From an uncultured Gemmatimonadota bacterium (GTDB lineage: Bacteria > Gemmatimonadota > Gemmatimonadetes > Longimicrobiales > Gaopeijiaceae): a stretch of 5,919 bases of DNA. A program made the translations under genes and the position numbers. The notes under the pieces are model-generated. The model ran no database searches. It was not told where the DNA came from and saw only the letters and a program-made list of their open reading frames with translations. Positions 5,628 to 5,919 of the stretch are shown one piece after another (the first letter of the stretch is position 1; every line of letters begins with the position of its first letter). The stretch is taken from positions 1 to 5,919 of the forward strand of contig CALHIO010000288.1 of assembly GCA_938030915.1 (NCBI GenBank), in the 5' to 3' direction.

Positions 5628-5919
5628 CCGACCGACACCGACATGGGGAACGGTGGCAGCTCTGGCGGACGGCCCACTCTCCGGACCTCGATGTCACGAA
5701 GCATCGGTTCGTCGTCGGGCACCGTGAGACGAATGACCCAGTGGTGCTCGGGCATGAAGTCTCCCGCCCGCTCGGCCCACTCGATGAGGACGATCTCGTC
5801 GCCTTCCCCAAGCTGGGACCACCCGAGTTCCCAGAGTTCGTCCGTCGCGCCGATGCGATACAGGTCGATGTGCACGATGTCGACGCCCCCCGGGGTGTCG
5901 TACCGAAGAAGGAGGTTAT
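5624..5919 (-). CDS. tsaE: TsaE, tRNA t6A biosynthesis ATPase (3' part, N-terminus beyond window)
   Basis: This is the C-terminal part of TsaE (YjeE family), the P-loop ATPase that works with TsaB and TsaD to make N6-threonylcarbamoyladenosine at position 37 of ANN-decoding tRNAs in the cytoplasm. The frame is open to the right edge, giving 97 visible residues before a TGA stop. The visible part contains the family signature HIDLYRI (the His-x-Asp-x-Tyr-Arg block), then an ELGW segment and LIEWAER, which matches the conserved LIEWPER region. The Walker A loop would lie in the missing N-terminal part. A GTG at 5875 is internal to this conserved region and is not the real start. The stop overlaps the tsaB start by ATGA (5624-5627), so translation is probably coupled. 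The C-terminal tail of roughly 35 residues is weakly conserved and proline-rich. The family call is secure from the motifs and the neighbour. Confidence 0.93.
   Translation of the reverse strand, partial: NLLLRYDTPGGVDIVHIDLYRIGATDELWELGWSQLGEGDEIVLIEWAERAGDFMPEHHWVIRLTVPDDEPMLRDIEVRRVGRPPELPPFPMSVSVG

Overview
This GC-rich window holds eight clear protein-coding genes and one likely ninth, all read on the minus strand, so the biological order runs from the right edge (5919) to the left (1). From upstream to downstream: 3' part of tsaE, tsaB, rimI, radC, a secreted LysM-domain protein, an NAD-dependent sugar-nucleotide epimerase, tolQ, tolR, and the 5' part of a TonB/TolA-like gene cut by the left edge. 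There are no RNA genes, mobile elements, CRISPR arrays or foreign-looking islands.

The organism is a bacterium with an outer membrane, because it encodes Tol/Ton energy-transduction parts and a signal-peptide-bearing LysM protein. The high GC, the acidic mature secreted protein and the gene combination recall Gemmatimonadota or another FCB-related lineage. That is an inference from style and cannot be proven here.

Region 4489-5919 is a tight housekeeping cluster: tsaE and tsaB (t6A modification of ANN-decoding tRNAs) followed by rimI (N-terminal protein acetylation), joined by ATGA stop/start overlaps. radC (3769-4428) follows after 60 bases in the same reading frame as rimI. A 111-base gap then carries a plausible promoter and a good ribosome binding site for the LysM gene (2581-3657). 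Region 2462-2580 contains two neighbouring hairpins. Region 1-2461 is a second tight cluster: the epimerase overlaps tolQ by ATGA, tolQ and tolR are separated by 56 bases exactly bridged by a 19-codon mini-ORF, and the TonB/TolA-like gene starts 4 bases after tolR.

Functionally the left half is a cell-envelope module (proton channel TolQ, plug/stator TolR, periplasm-spanning transducer, peptidoglycan-binding LysM protein, sugar precursor enzyme). The right half is translation-related housekeeping. I see no strong case for a new system. The points most worth checking are the mini-ORF between tolQ and tolR, the tandem hairpins, the undescribed C-terminal part of the LysM protein, the single-stop separation of rimI and radC, and the coupling of a sugar epimerase to tolQ.
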